From NCBI RefSeq assembly GCF_017744115.1, contig NZ_JAGHQW010000022.1:1-64000 (forward strand): 64,000 nt of DNA, in the 5' to 3' direction. The notes beneath the pieces were generated by a model. That model saw only the letters and a program-made list of their open reading frames with translations, made no database searches and was not told the origin of the DNA. The DNA comes from Salinisphaera sp. G21_0 (GTDB lineage Bacteria; Pseudomonadota; Gammaproteobacteria; Pseudomonadales; Endozoicomonadaceae). Position numbers and translations under genes: made by a program. Below are positions 9,259 through 18,512 of this stretch, piece by piece. How positions within the stretch are numbered: position 1 is the first letter of the stretch; each line of letters starts with the position of its first letter.

Positions 9259-9309
9259 TTGTGCTACACTCATCTTTATCCATAAGTAAAAGAATATCGA
9301 GGATGCATC

Positions 9310-11100
9310 ATGCCAGAATATAAAGCCCCCCTGCGAGATATCCGCTTCGTCCGCAATGAAGTTCTTGGCTATGAAGAACATTACGCAAACCTCCCTCAAG
9401 GCCAGGATGCCACTCCGGATATGGTAGACGCTATCCTGGAGGAAGGTGCCAAATTCTGTGAACAGGTACTTTCACCGCTGAATCGTGTCGGTGATGAGGA
9501 AGGTTGTACCTGGACACCAGAAGGCGTTAAAACCCCAACCGGATTCAAAGAAGCCTATCAACAGTTTGTTGAAGGTGGCTGGCCTTCACTGTCCAGTGAT
9601 GCCGAGCATGGTGGTCAGGGGCTCCCTGCTTCCCTGGGCCTGGTGCTCAGTGAATTGATGGGGGAATCCAACTGGTCCTGGGGGATGTATCCCGGGCTGA
9701 GCCATGGCGCAATGAATACTCTGGAAGCTCATGGTACCTATGAGCAGAAAGAAACCTACCTTACCCGCCTGATTTCCGGTGAGTGGACAGGTACGATGTG
9801 TCTGACGGAACCTCACTGCGGTACTGATCTGGGTATGCTGAAAACCAAAGCTGTACCACAGGAAGACGGCACTTATCGTATTACCGGTACCAAAATCTTT
9901 ATCTCTGCCGGGGAGCACGATATGGCAGAGAATATTGTTCATATCGTTATTGCCCGTCTGCCGGACGCGCCTGAAGGCACCAAAGGTATCTCCCTGTTTA
10001 TTGTTCCCCGTCATCGCCCGGATGCTCCGGGTGAAAGCAACGGTGTCAGCTGTGGTTCCATCGAGCACAAGATGGGTATTCATGGTAACGCCACCTGTGT
10101 GATGAACTTTGACGATGCCACGGGTTATTTGATCGGTGAACAGAATAAAGGTTTGCACCACATGTTTACCTTTATGAACTCTGCTCGTCTGGGTACGGGT
10201 ATTCAGGGGCTTGCCCATGCAGAAATCGCTTATCAGGGTGCTGTTCGATATGCCCGTGACCGCCTGCAGATGCGTTCTCTCACCGGTCCGAAGAACCCTG
10301 ATGGTCCTGCCGACCCGATCATTGTTCACCCGGATGTTCGCCGTATGCTGTTGACCATCAAGGCATTGACGGAAGGTAATCGGGCACTGGTTTACTACGT
10401 GGCACAAATGGCCGACCTGGTGAAGAGTCCCGATGAAGAAGTCCGGAAGCAGGCAGATCTGGAAATGAGTTTCCTGACGCCTATTGTTAAGGCGTTCATG
10501 ACCGAGACAGGATTTGAAGCCGCTAACCACGGCCTGCAATGTTACGGTGGTCATGGCTTTATCAGTGAGTGGGGGATGGAGCAGAACGTTCGTGACTGCC
10601 GTATCTCCATGCTCTACGAGGGAACCACGGGTATTCAGGCGCTGGACCTGCTGGGTCGTAAAGTCCTGATGACTCAGGGTGCTACCATGAAGCCATTCAC
10701 CAAGATGGTTCATAAGTTCTGTCAGGCTCAGGCAGACAATGAAGAACTCCAGGAGTTTATCAAGCCGTTGACTGCCCTGAATAAGGAGTGGGGCGACCTG
10801 ACCATGCAGATTGGTATGAAGGCTATGCAGAACAAGGAAGAAGTTGGCGCAGCCTCGGTTGACTACCTGATGTACTCCGGTTATGCCTGCCTTGCGTACT
10901 TCTGGGCCCGGATGGCACTTACGGCAAAAGAAGCTCTGGCGAATGGTACCACTGAAGAAGGGTTCTATAAGGCTAAAATCCAGACTGCACAGTTCTACTT
11001 CCAGCGCCTGTTACCAAGAGCTCAGATGCACAAGGCGTGCATTGAGTCCGGTGCCGACAACCTGATGGCCATGGAAGAGGATGATTTTGGCGACGTTTAA
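9310..11100 (+). CDS. Acyl-CoA dehydrogenase, FadE/DmdC-type (596 aa)
   Basis: FAD enzyme of the large bacterial acyl-CoA dehydrogenase subfamily with an extra C-terminal helical domain, which includes Pseudomonas FadE-like proteins and 3-methylmercaptopropionyl-CoA dehydrogenase DmdC. Visible blocks are the substrate/FAD segment MCLTEPHCGTDLGMLKTKA, KIFISAGEHD, CSIEHKMGIHG-like SIEHKMGIHGNATCVM, YGGHGFISEWGMEQ, and the catalytic-base region MLYEGTTGIQALDLLGRK. GAGGA precedes the ATG. Chain length preference cannot be read from sequence. The PsrA-like box argues for long- or medium-chain beta-oxidation rather than DMSP degradation. Paralogue of the gene at 13064. Confidence 0.9.
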   Translation: MPEYKAPLRDIRFVRNEVLGYEEHYANLPQGQDATPDMVDAILEEGAKFCEQVLSPLNRVGDEEGCTWTPEGVKTPTGFKEAYQQFVEGGWPSLSSDAEHGGQGLPASLGLVLSELMGESNWSWGMYPGLSHGAMNTLEAHGTYEQKETYLTRLISGEWTGTMCLTEPHCGTDLGMLKTKAVPQEDGTYRITGTKIFISAGEHDMAENIVHIVIARLPDAPEGTKGISLFIVPRHRPDAPGESNGVSCGSIEHKMGIHGNATCVMNFDDATGYLIGEQNKGLHHMFTFMNSARLGTGIQGLAHAEIAYQGAVRYARDRLQMRSLTGPKNPDGPADPIIVHPDVRRMLLTIKALTEGNRALVYYVAQMADLVKSPDEEVRKQADLEMSFLTPIVKAFMTETGFEAANHGLQCYGGHGFISEWGMEQNVRDCRISMLYEGTTGIQALDLLGRKVLMTQGATMKPFTKMVHKFCQAQADNEELQEFIKPLTALNKEWGDLTMQIGMKAMQNKEEVGAASVDYLMYSGYACLAYFWARMALTAKEALANGTTEEGFYKAKIQTAQFYFQRLLPRAQMHKACIESGADNLMAMEEDDFGDV

Positions 11101-11156
11101 TTCGCTGGTCTGACGGGCTGAAAGCGAATCAGCCATAAGTAAAGCAATAAATAGAG

Positions 11157-11183
11157 AGGCTACCGGTTGGTAGCCTTTTTTTT
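11157..11183 (+). terminator. Rho-independent terminator after acyl-CoA dehydrogenase
   Basis: Perfect 8-bp stem AGGCTACC / GGTAGCCT with a GGTT loop followed by a run of eight T (11176-11183). It lies between convergent genes. Confidence 0.9.
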
Positions 11184-11191
11184 GCAGGTTA

Positions 11192-11449
11192 TTACTGCAT
11201 TTCATCAAGAATCATAAAGCTCAGAAAAGTAGTGGGTAAGGCAATAATCATAATCACCGGGAGTGCCGGATTAAATAGCATGAGAGTGCCTGCTACCAAC
11301 CAGATCGTTCTGACCCAGCTGCGCTTGATGCGCTCTTTTCTGGAGATGATTCGACCACGAGGTCTGAGCAATTTGCTGGCTAACTGGTTAAACAGGGTGG
11401 AAAAAAAAATCTGCAGGATTGCAGTGATCAAGACTAGAAGATATCGCAT
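11192..11449 (-). CDS. Small inner-membrane protein (85 aa), unknown function
   Basis: Not recognised. Two hydrophobic stretches (residues ~3-22, LLVLITAILQIFFSTLF, and ~48-78, including LVAGTLMLFNPALPVIMI) flank a basic loop (RPRGRIISRKERIKR), the pattern of a two-helix membrane protein with a cytoplasmic loop. The ORF ends just beyond the neighbour's terminator, which supports it being a convergent gene. The start is ATG with a weak ribosome site. Coding status rests on composition only. Confidence 0.55.
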   Translation of the reverse strand: MRYLLVLITAILQIFFSTLFNQLASKLLRPRGRIISRKERIKRSWVRTIWLVAGTLMLFNPALPVIMIIALPTTFLSFMILDEMQ

Positions 11450-11803
11450 AAGACGCCTGAGTATCTGGTCAACAATATCGGAACTGCAGGACAGCTTATC
11501 TTCCGGAAACGAGCAATCGAATCAACACGGTTTGATCCGATAAAATAATCAAACAAAAAGAAGACGGTTAAATTAAGTTAGCTTACTTTATCGGCAATTG
11601 GCACTTATTTATGATGGATGTTCATGAAGATCTCAGTGAAAAAGGATGTTTCTTGCTTGTTTCACTTTTTTGGTGCGTTTGAACTCAGTCTTTAGCCGCA
11701 TTGACTGTTTTGCCAGCCATAAAAATATGGTCTATAAAACTGAGTTTGCTTTTATAAGACCTTGGAGCTGAATTCAGCAATTACGCTGTGTTGATGTCGC
11801 ATC
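11450..11803. other. Intergenic, 354 bp
   Basis: AT-rich, divergent between the small membrane protein and the DUF3943 gene, so it should hold a promoter for each. No ORF, hairpin or recognised operator that I can support. Confidence 0.4.
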
Positions 11804-12736
11804 ATGAAGAAGAATACCCAAACGATAAAAAACCTGTTAATTCTTCTTGCCTTCTTTTTTTTGTTATCGGGATTATCGCCGCCTGTTTTTTCTGATGATT
11901 TCAACCCTGCTCAAGGGCCTTCACTGGCTGCTGTGCATCATGATCTGACCCATCAGGCAGAAGTATTTAGCCAACATCCACCACCATTTGTGCAGCAATC
12001 GCCATTGCCTTCTGATGACTGGCGCTGGTTCTTGAAAGATAAAGGCCAAAGTTGGGACATCACGCTATTCGATAAAAAACCGGCAGAGAATCAGGCCAGA
12101 CTATGGTACCAAACAAAAGTGACGTTTGGCTTGGCGCTGGGGGTTTTGGGAGTGATCGCTCTGTTACCAGAAAGTGTTTCCAATTGGGATAAATCGGAAA
12201 TCAGGCCCATCAAAAAGTGGTGGAGCAATGTCAGGTCAGGGCCTGTATGGGACACCGATAAATGGTACATCAATTATATCGGGCACCCTTATTTTGGTGG
12301 TGTGTACTACGTTATGGCCCGGTCATCGGGCTATAACCAGTGGAACTCGTTTGTTTATTCATTTTTGATGTCCACTTTCCTGTATGAATACGGCATTGAG
12401 GCGATGTGTGAGCCGCCGTCCATTCAAGATATCATTGTGACTCCTCTCGGCGGGTGGTTGTATGGGGAATGGGCTTATCAGAAAAAACAGAAAATTCTGG
12501 ACAATGACAGTGAGGTAATGGGCTCCAGAACGTTAGGCTCTACCGCACTGTTTCTGCTGGACCCGGTTGGCAAAATCAGTGAGTGGGTCGGCGGTGATCG
12601 TGGTGAGGGGACAATACAAAATTTGTCCATTCGGTTAAGCGTTATGCCACCGGCTGTCAGTTTTTCCCCTTACCGGAAAACGTCACTCGGCGTTGATCAT
12701 CGCTACATCGGCGTGGAGGTTTTCTTTAATTTCTAA
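11804..12736 (+). CDS. DUF3943 domain protein, exported
   Basis: 310 aa with a signal-peptide-like N terminus (basic MKKNTQTIKN, then LLILLAFFFLLSGL, cleavage near VFSDD). The central block YINYIGHPYFGGVYYVMARS with the following FLYEYGIEAMCEPPSIQDI and TPLGGWLYGEW matches my recollection of DUF3943, a family of bacterial outer-membrane-associated or lipid-related proteins without a proven role. The protein ends VEVFFNF, with a terminal Phe as in beta-barrel proteins. It is flanked by two acyl-CoA dehydrogenases but there is no sign of co-transcription. Confidence 0.75.
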   Translation: MKKNTQTIKNLLILLAFFFLLSGLSPPVFSDDFNPAQGPSLAAVHHDLTHQAEVFSQHPPPFVQQSPLPSDDWRWFLKDKGQSWDITLFDKKPAENQARLWYQTKVTFGLALGVLGVIALLPESVSNWDKSEIRPIKKWWSNVRSGPVWDTDKWYINYIGHPYFGGVYYVMARSSGYNQWNSFVYSFLMSTFLYEYGIEAMCEPPSIQDIIVTPLGGWLYGEWAYQKKQKILDNDSEVMGSRTLGSTALFLLDPVGKISEWVGGDRGEGTIQNLSIRLSVMPPAVSFSPYRKTSLGVDHRYIGVEVFFNF

Positions 12737-13063
12737 ATACGACAAGGGAACACAAAGAAGCACAGTCTTTTGCTGAAAAACAGGGACTCTTCAGGTAACA
12801 TGGCACCGCGGAACTCAACAGCCTGTGTGACTGAAAGCTGTCCTGGTGTGGTTGCGATAAATGGTACTCTCGCTTTTTCGTCAAGTAACCCCGCTATGCT
12901 CTTCAGAAGCAGACATTTTTATTACCAACACCATCATGGACGCTCAAACCTGACAGGTTGCCGGTAAAACAGCTATGAGCCACTTTGTGTCTTTCTGCGT
13001 ATAACTCAATGGCATAATGGCTGTATTCCAATAGTAAGAAGAAAATTCCAGGAGTGGAGAGTA
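12737..13063. other. Intergenic, 327 bp
   Basis: Contains a degenerate interspersed arm AACACAAAGAAGCACAG (12749-12765). No PsrA-type palindrome like the one before the first dehydrogenase is seen. A short open frame at 12770-12967 has no supporting features. Confidence 0.4.
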
Positions 13064-14842
13064 ATGGCCGAGTACAAAGCCCCCCTTCGCGACATGCGCT
13101 TCGTAATGTACGACGTATTCAACGTAGCTGAGCAGTGGGCTCAGTGGCCTTCTGTCAGTGAAACGGTGGATCAGGAAACTGCAGATGCGATTCTGGAAGA
13201 AGCCGCCAAACTGGCTTCTCGCACCATTGCCCCTTTGAACCGCCCGGGAGACGAAGAAGGGTGTCAATGGGATAGCGGTCAGGTAACTACGCCGGAAGGT
13301 TATAAAGAGGCCTACAAACTGTTCGCTGAAGGTGGTTGGAGCGGGCTGGGTGGTAATCCCGTTTATGGTGGTATGGGAATGCCCAAGGTACTTGCTGCCC
13401 AATTTGATGAAATGGTCTGCAGTGCCAGCCTGGCATTCACTCTCTACCCCAGCCTGGGGGCTGGTGCCTGTCTGGCGATTGATGCCCATGCTTCCGACGC
13501 GTTAAAAGAAGCGTACCTGCCGCAAATGTATTCCGGTGAGTGGGCGGGAACCATGTGTCTGACGGAACCCCATGCTGGCACGGATCTTGGCATCATCCGT
13601 ACCAAAGCGGAAGACAATGGCGATGGCAGCTACGCCATCACCGGTACCAAAATCTTTATTACCGGTGGGGAGCACGATCTCACTGAGAATATTATCCACC
13701 TTGTGCTGGCCAAGCTTCCCGATGCACCTCCCGGGCCTAAAGGCATCTCATTGTTTCTGGTACCTAAGGTATTGGTGAATGACGACGGGTCTCTGGGTGA
13801 AAGAAATGCCCTTGCCTGTGGTTCCATTGAACACAAAATGGGCATTAACGGCTCCGCCACCTGTGTTATGAATTTTGATGGGGCCAAAGGCTATCTGGTG
13901 GGAGAACTGAATAAAGGCCTGAATGCCATGTTTACCATGATGAACTACGAGCGCCTGTTTGTGGGGATTCAGGGGCTTGGCAGCAGTGAGATGTCCTACC
14001 AGAACGCCCTCGAATATGCTCAGGATCGCATCCAGGGACGTTCCGCCAGTGGCGCTGTGCAAAAAGATAAAGCGGCGGACCCATTAATGGTCCATGGGGA
14101 TATCCGGCGAATGCTATTGACTATGAAAGCCATGAATGAAGGCGGCCGGGCTTTCTCCACCTATGTGGCCAAACAACTGGATATTGCCAAGTTCAGTCAG
14201 GATGACCATGAAAAAGAGAAGGCTTCTGCCCTGGTAGCGTTGTTGACTCCCGTTGTGAAAGCCTTTTTAACCGATGTTGGGCTGGAAAGCTGTGTTGCCG
14301 GTCAGCAGGTGTTTGGTGGTCATGGCTTTATTCGTGAGTGGGGCCAGGAACAACTGGTCAGGGATGTGCGTATTACCCAGATTTACGAAGGAACCAACGG
14401 TATTCAGGCGCTGGATCTGCTCGGACGTAAAATTGCCCTGAGTGGTGGAGCCTACCTGGAAACATTCCTGAGTGAAGTTCGGGGCTCAGTGGACGCTAAT
14501 GATGAATTTGCTAAAGAGCTGCTGACTGCCGTTGATAAGCTTGAGGAGCTGACGCGCAAACTTCTGGCGCAGTCGAAAAATGACCCCAATGTCATTAATT
14601 CTGCCTGTGTTGATTACCTGAATGCTTTTGCCTACGTTGCCTATGGCTGGATGTGGTCATTAATGGCGAAAACAGCAGCGAGCCAGCTTGCTGAAGGCAG
14701 TGAGGACCAATCCTGGCTGGAAGCCAAGCAGCTGACTGCCCGGTATTATTTCAAGCGTTTACTGCCGCGCTTTGAAAGTTCAGCGGCCGCTGCTCTTTCG
14801 GGAACTGAGGAACTATTTGCCTTATCTCCTGGTCAATTCTAA
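13064..14842 (+). CDS. Acyl-CoA dehydrogenase, FadE/DmdC-type, second paralogue (592 aa)
   Basis: Same architecture as the gene at 9310, beginning MAEYKAPLRDMRFV against MPEYKAPLRDIRFV. Blocks: MCLTEPHAGTDLGIIRTKA, KIFITGGEHDLTENI, SIEHKMGINGSATCVM, FGGHGFIREWGQEQ, and the catalytic-base region IYEGTNGIQALDLLGRK. GGAG lies about 8 nt before the ATG. The pair may differ in acyl chain length; the more divergent parts are the C-terminal domain and the insert at residues ~390-400 (FSQDDHEKEK). Confidence 0.9.
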   Translation: MAEYKAPLRDMRFVMYDVFNVAEQWAQWPSVSETVDQETADAILEEAAKLASRTIAPLNRPGDEEGCQWDSGQVTTPEGYKEAYKLFAEGGWSGLGGNPVYGGMGMPKVLAAQFDEMVCSASLAFTLYPSLGAGACLAIDAHASDALKEAYLPQMYSGEWAGTMCLTEPHAGTDLGIIRTKAEDNGDGSYAITGTKIFITGGEHDLTENIIHLVLAKLPDAPPGPKGISLFLVPKVLVNDDGSLGERNALACGSIEHKMGINGSATCVMNFDGAKGYLVGELNKGLNAMFTMMNYERLFVGIQGLGSSEMSYQNALEYAQDRIQGRSASGAVQKDKAADPLMVHGDIRRMLLTMKAMNEGGRAFSTYVAKQLDIAKFSQDDHEKEKASALVALLTPVVKAFLTDVGLESCVAGQQVFGGHGFIREWGQEQLVRDVRITQIYEGTNGIQALDLLGRKIALSGGAYLETFLSEVRGSVDANDEFAKELLTAVDKLEELTRKLLAQSKNDPNVINSACVDYLNAFAYVAYGWMWSLMAKTAASQLAEGSEDQSWLEAKQLTARYYFKRLLPRFESSAAAALSGTEELFALSPGQF

Positions 14843-14868
14843 TAGCAAGCAAGATCATTCCAGCTGAA

Positions 14869-14905
14869 ACCAGAAAACCTCGCTTTGCGGGGTTTTCTGG
14901 TTTTT
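14869..14905 (+). terminator. Rho-independent terminator
   Basis: An 11-bp stem ACCAGAAAACC / GGTTTTCTGGT followed by a T run. It lies 27 bp after the second acyl-CoA dehydrogenase. Confidence 0.92.
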
Positions 14906-14972
14906 GGGTCTTTATTTTTCAGGATTACGGCCAATAAAAATAGAGAAATCCAGATGTTCTGTTGCATGGGTT

Positions 14973-15242
14973 ATTAGGGCCTGTTGACGTTTCGTTGCGT
15001 GCTCAGCGTATCAGGGCGCTCCTATGACGAGGCGCGGCATTGCAGGAAGGCTGGTTGCCTTTCAAAATGCCGCAACGAAGACATAGGGGTGCCCTGATAC
15101 GCCCGAAGGGTGGCTCAGAAAGGTGCCATCTGCTTTGTCAGACTTGCTTGGCGTAGAATAACTACGCGCTGCACAAGTCTTTCGCGCATATGACGCCTTT
15201 CTGAGCCACTGAGCACGCAACGAAACGTCAACAGGCCCTAAT
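14973..15242. mobile_element. MITE-like 270-bp element with 34-bp perfect terminal inverted repeats
   Basis: The ends 14973-15006 and 15209-15242 are perfect inverted repeats (outer end ATTAGGGCCTGTTGACG). Inside are nested palindromes: about 15008-15026 pairs with 15081-15100, GGCTCAGAAAGG (~15112) pairs with CCTTTCTGAGCC (~15196), and a hairpin AGACTTG...CAAGTCT encloses GCGTAG...CTACGC. No ORF or transposase. GGTT directly borders both ends and could be a 4-bp target duplication; a TA just inside the ends is the alternative if the true ends are GGGCCTGTTGAC. Confidence 0.8.
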
Positions 15243-15283
15243 GGTTCGCGTAATCTTTATTGAAATAAAGTTTGGGGATACAC

Positions 15284-16429
15284 ATGACTCTCAGCTCAGC
15301 CTACAGGTCTTTATACCCGATATGTATCTATCTATTGATCATGACCCCCGGCAATAATGCCTATGGAATGGATGATGTTAAACCTCCGGTTTATGCCAGT
15401 AACTTTCTGTTAAAACAAAAAGATACAGGCCAGTGTCTGGTTGTAATGGATGAGCAGGAAGGCTGCAGCTCTGAAGAAAGCAGACTGACGGATGACTGTG
15501 CTAATAGCAACAGGATAACGTTCGGGGTCTGTGATGAAAAACAACCTGAACAGAGGTGGAAGTTTGACTTCCAAAAGAAACGAATTCACTCATTGGAACG
15601 AAGTGCTGATCTGTGTTTGACCCGGCTGTCGAAACATCTGGCCATGGACGTTTGCCAACCAGCAAGTTTGCAACAGCTATGGTTTTTCAATCAACAGGAT
15701 CATCTTTACAGCCGGGCTGATTATTTTGACCCTCTTGCGTTTGTAACACTCTTGCAAAGTCATACGGATACTTCACCGGTCTCGTTCCACTTTACTGACT
15801 CTGAAACGGGAGATGATCAATGCTATCTGAGTCCTTTTACCGGCAGGGTTGAGTGTGCAGGATTTGAAGTGGGTGAAGAGGCACTGAAACAACAGGAAGT
15901 TCAGTCCTGGCACTGGTCGGGCCATTGGCCATGGCAGGCAACGCCAACAAAGCTGACAGAAGAGTTGCACCTTGGTGATTTCAGCAACAATCATTGTCTT
16001 GCGGTCACACAATGTCATATGGACAGTGTTGGACAGTACGATTGTTTTGGTGGGGCAAAGGTTCAGGTAACTGCCTGCCAATCTGTCAGTCATCAGGTCT
16101 GGCGCTATGACCTGGTGTCCAAAAAACTGTTTAATAAACAGGCCGGGGAGCAGTTCTGCTTAAGCTGGTCAGCGGGGAAACTGACACTGGAACACTGTCT
16201 GCCCGGTGCCGGTTCTCAGCAATGGTATTTTGCCCAGGGAAGAGGAAGCAAGTATCCGGAGCGAGGTCAACTGCGTTGGTTTACCAATTTAGAAGAACAT
16301 TATGATTACGTTAAGGCACTTGATTTTGATCCCATAGTTAAATTTGAAATATTAAAGAAAGACATTCAGGGAAATGACTGCGGCTACGATCCCATTAATG
16401 GTCTTTGGAAAGGCTTATGTGCTAATTAG
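15284..16429 (+). CDS. Secreted protein with two ricin-type beta-trefoil lectin modules
   Basis: 381 aa from the ATG at 15284 (GGGGA 5-6 nt upstream; an in-frame TTG at 15272 is less likely). The N terminus has a hydrophobic export signal (YPICIYLLIM). Two modules each have the ricin-lectin pattern of CL...C pairs and QxW motifs: EQRW and LQQLWFF in the first, HQVWRY and SQQWYFA in the second. Each module ends with a similar tail (CYLSPFTGRVEC and CGYDPINGLWKGLC), which suggests internal duplication. The Cys content fits disulfide bonding outside the cytoplasm. A sugar-binding role at the cell or host surface is inferred from the fold only. Confidence 0.72.
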   Translation: MTLSSAYRSLYPICIYLLIMTPGNNAYGMDDVKPPVYASNFLLKQKDTGQCLVVMDEQEGCSSEESRLTDDCANSNRITFGVCDEKQPEQRWKFDFQKKRIHSLERSADLCLTRLSKHLAMDVCQPASLQQLWFFNQQDHLYSRADYFDPLAFVTLLQSHTDTSPVSFHFTDSETGDDQCYLSPFTGRVECAGFEVGEEALKQQEVQSWHWSGHWPWQATPTKLTEELHLGDFSNNHCLAVTQCHMDSVGQYDCFGGAKVQVTACQSVSHQVWRYDLVSKKLFNKQAGEQFCLSWSAGKLTLEHCLPGAGSQQWYFAQGRGSKYPERGQLRWFTNLEEHYDYVKALDFDPIVKFEILKKDIQGNDCGYDPINGLWKGLCAN

Positions 16430-16618
16430 GCTATTTGATCAACAGGGTCATTCATAATTGCTGATCATAATTTAGAGATATCCACAAAGCGTTTGATACA
16501 ACGGATACTACCGGGCTGATTGAACTTATTCCCGTCTATTTTATCTAATGGAATTCTCGGACAGCCTCTTAGTCCGGATATTTCATAAACGTGCTCCCTA
16601 AATAGTGAGGATAATCCT
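16430..16618. other. Intergenic before the 597-aa unknown gene
   Basis: AT-rich. The segment GGATATTTCATAAAC (about 16576) recurs almost exactly as GGATATTTTATAAAC just after the downstream gene (about 18416), giving short direct repeats on both sides of that gene. Confidence 0.4.
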
Positions 16619-18412
16619 GTGGATTTGCTTGGCAGTGCTGCTGCGCGAGGCTATCAACGAACAGTATCGTCTGAGCGTGCTGAAACATCCGGGTTCAGAG
16701 AGGGGCGTGATGTCAGGGCCCATTCTGATTCTCCCGGTTTACCAGCCAGTTATGCGCCACCCGGCACTGAGCCATTACAGCGAAGCGTATCAGAGTATAA
16801 CCTTGCCATTGTCAGAGATGGTATCAGAGGTTGTGTGGAAACGGGGAAGAAAGCCTCTCCCGAGTTTTTCATCTACCTGGAAAAGATCAAACCATTATTA
16901 GATGGCCTCCCAACTGAAGAGTCTCTCAAGGAAATAGGCGAATTATATAAACTTATCAATGAATGCGATTTCTTCACTGCAGAATTGAAAACCATGGATG
17001 ACCTGAAAAAAAGGATAGCCTCCAGCTTTTTATCTTATGTTGAACAACAAAAAACAGAGCTGGTGAAACAACTGAAAACCTGTTTTAACCGCAGTAGCGG
17101 CGAAGCGGATCACTGTTATGAACAGCTTACTGGCAAAATCAAACAGCTTTTTTCTCAATTCACACCGCCAATGCAGGCGTTGTTGCATAATGTTGGTCCA
17201 ACCATTGTGTCTGGTGAGTTGGATCAAGGTTTTAAAAAAAACCTGACTGACCAGCTCCGCAAAAATGTCAGCTCCGAACACCAGGTGAGAAATCAGAGTG
17301 CTGCCGTGCTGTCAGAGCTGGAAGAGTTTGCCCGCATTGCCAGAATGATTGTTGAACGTCAGGGAAAACACAAGCCAGCTGTAACGCAGAGTTATCTGGA
17401 AAGACTCTCAGTAATGATTGATCGATCGGTAAGAATGTCAGTGGCAGACAGCAGGTTGCATCTGGAGGCCCTGGAAATGATCGATTCAGCAATGATGGAC
17501 ACAATGGCAATAAGCCCGGGGCCGGATGCTGAAAATTATTGGCATCACATGCTTTTTGAGGCCGTCCTTAATCTTCGCTTTTCTTCCGAATTTATGGCTG
17601 CCTATCATCACCTGATTTCGCCATTACCACCACAGAAATGGGGTTTGGAAGAGCTGGAGGGGTTTATCACTTTATTAAGGTATTCCGGTCAGTCCCTCGG
17701 CTACTGTTCGCAAGAGTTTGTCTCATTACTTGCCAAAATGGATGGCACTGACAATGGGCAGCCTGCCAACACGTCAGTGGCAGCTGCCAGCGGTTATAAT
17801 GACGAAGACGATTGCCGGGCCGTAGAGTCTGACGAAGCGCCGGGTGAAACTGAAAAAGGGTTAACCAAAGAGGACCGCAACAAGGAGCTGGGAAAATTTT
17901 TGCACGTTGTTGCTCTGGAAGCTTCAGGAGAGTTCTATTACTCAAACTACGATAAAAGCTATTCTGACTGGCACATAATTGTTGAAATGCTGCTCGGGCA
18001 GCGAGCGTTCACAAGCCCTCATGCCAGAAAGGCAATCAGGTTTATGGTTGATTTATCAAAAGGGGGGGCCAAGACTGCCAATTTGCATTTTTTCGATACT
18101 ACTGGCAACAGAGCAAACGCACGCAGAACGTTAGAGCAGGTGATGAACCAACTCAGGCAAAAGCAACCGGACAAAATTGATATTCGGCAACATGGTTATT
18201 TCAGCAAGGTGTCCATCCAACTCTGGAAGGGTGGCCAAATATGCCATACCTGCCACGTGGCTGCGGTCACTGAATCCGGAGTGCCCTATGACAGTATGGC
18301 GATGGGGGCACAAATTTTGTGTGGCAGGGAGCTGATGAAAGAATTGTATACCTATCGGGATAGAGCCCTGGACTTTCGATATTACCAACCCATGAAGCTT
18401 GTTGCTCCTTAA
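16619..18412 (+). CDS. Unknown 597-aa protein, no recognised domain
   Basis: Not recognised. Starts at a GTG with GAGG about 9 nt upstream. Residues 1-60 are polar and Arg/Ser/Pro rich, as in disordered secretion leaders. Residues ~90-340 are predicted helical with charged heptad-like stretches (ELVKQLKTCFNRSS, ELEEFARIARMIVERQ). An acidic linker (DEDDCRAVESDEAPGETEKG) near residue 400 leads to a more globular C-terminal domain with QICHTCHVAAV. No signal peptide or membrane segment. It is bracketed by short direct repeats and lies next to a MITE-like element and a lectin gene, so it may be accessory DNA. An exported effector is possible but not shown. Confidence 0.7.
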   Translation: MDLLGSAAARGYQRTVSSERAETSGFREGRDVRAHSDSPGLPASYAPPGTEPLQRSVSEYNLAIVRDGIRGCVETGKKASPEFFIYLEKIKPLLDGLPTEESLKEIGELYKLINECDFFTAELKTMDDLKKRIASSFLSYVEQQKTELVKQLKTCFNRSSGEADHCYEQLTGKIKQLFSQFTPPMQALLHNVGPTIVSGELDQGFKKNLTDQLRKNVSSEHQVRNQSAAVLSELEEFARIARMIVERQGKHKPAVTQSYLERLSVMIDRSVRMSVADSRLHLEALEMIDSAMMDTMAISPGPDAENYWHHMLFEAVLNLRFSSEFMAAYHHLISPLPPQKWGLEELEGFITLLRYSGQSLGYCSQEFVSLLAKMDGTDNGQPANTSVAAASGYNDEDDCRAVESDEAPGETEKGLTKEDRNKELGKFLHVVALEASGEFYYSNYDKSYSDWHIIVEMLLGQRAFTSPHARKAIRFMVDLSKGGAKTANLHFFDTTGNRANARRTLEQVMNQLRQKQPDKIDIRQHGYFSKVSIQLWKGGQICHTCHVAAVTESGVPYDSMAMGAQILCGRELMKELYTYRDRALDFRYYQPMKLVAP

Positions 18413-18512
18413 CCCGGATATTTTATAAACTGCCCCGAATCTCGCGAAGGACTTTGTTGGTCAGCAGAGATTGAACAATGGATGCTACAGAATTTATTTA
18501 CAGGCTCAATGA

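Noticed and set aside
9586-10713. A 375-codon open frame antisense to the first acyl-CoA dehydrogenase
   Set aside because: It is the shadow of a strongly conserved enzyme gene with biased third positions; the translated product has no domain pattern. A similar long antisense frame lies over glnA (33495-34457) and one over thiI (30938-31804).
14973-15242. Reading the nested palindromes as an integron attC site
   Set aside because: The long perfect terminal repeats and absence of an integrase or cassette structure fit a MITE better.
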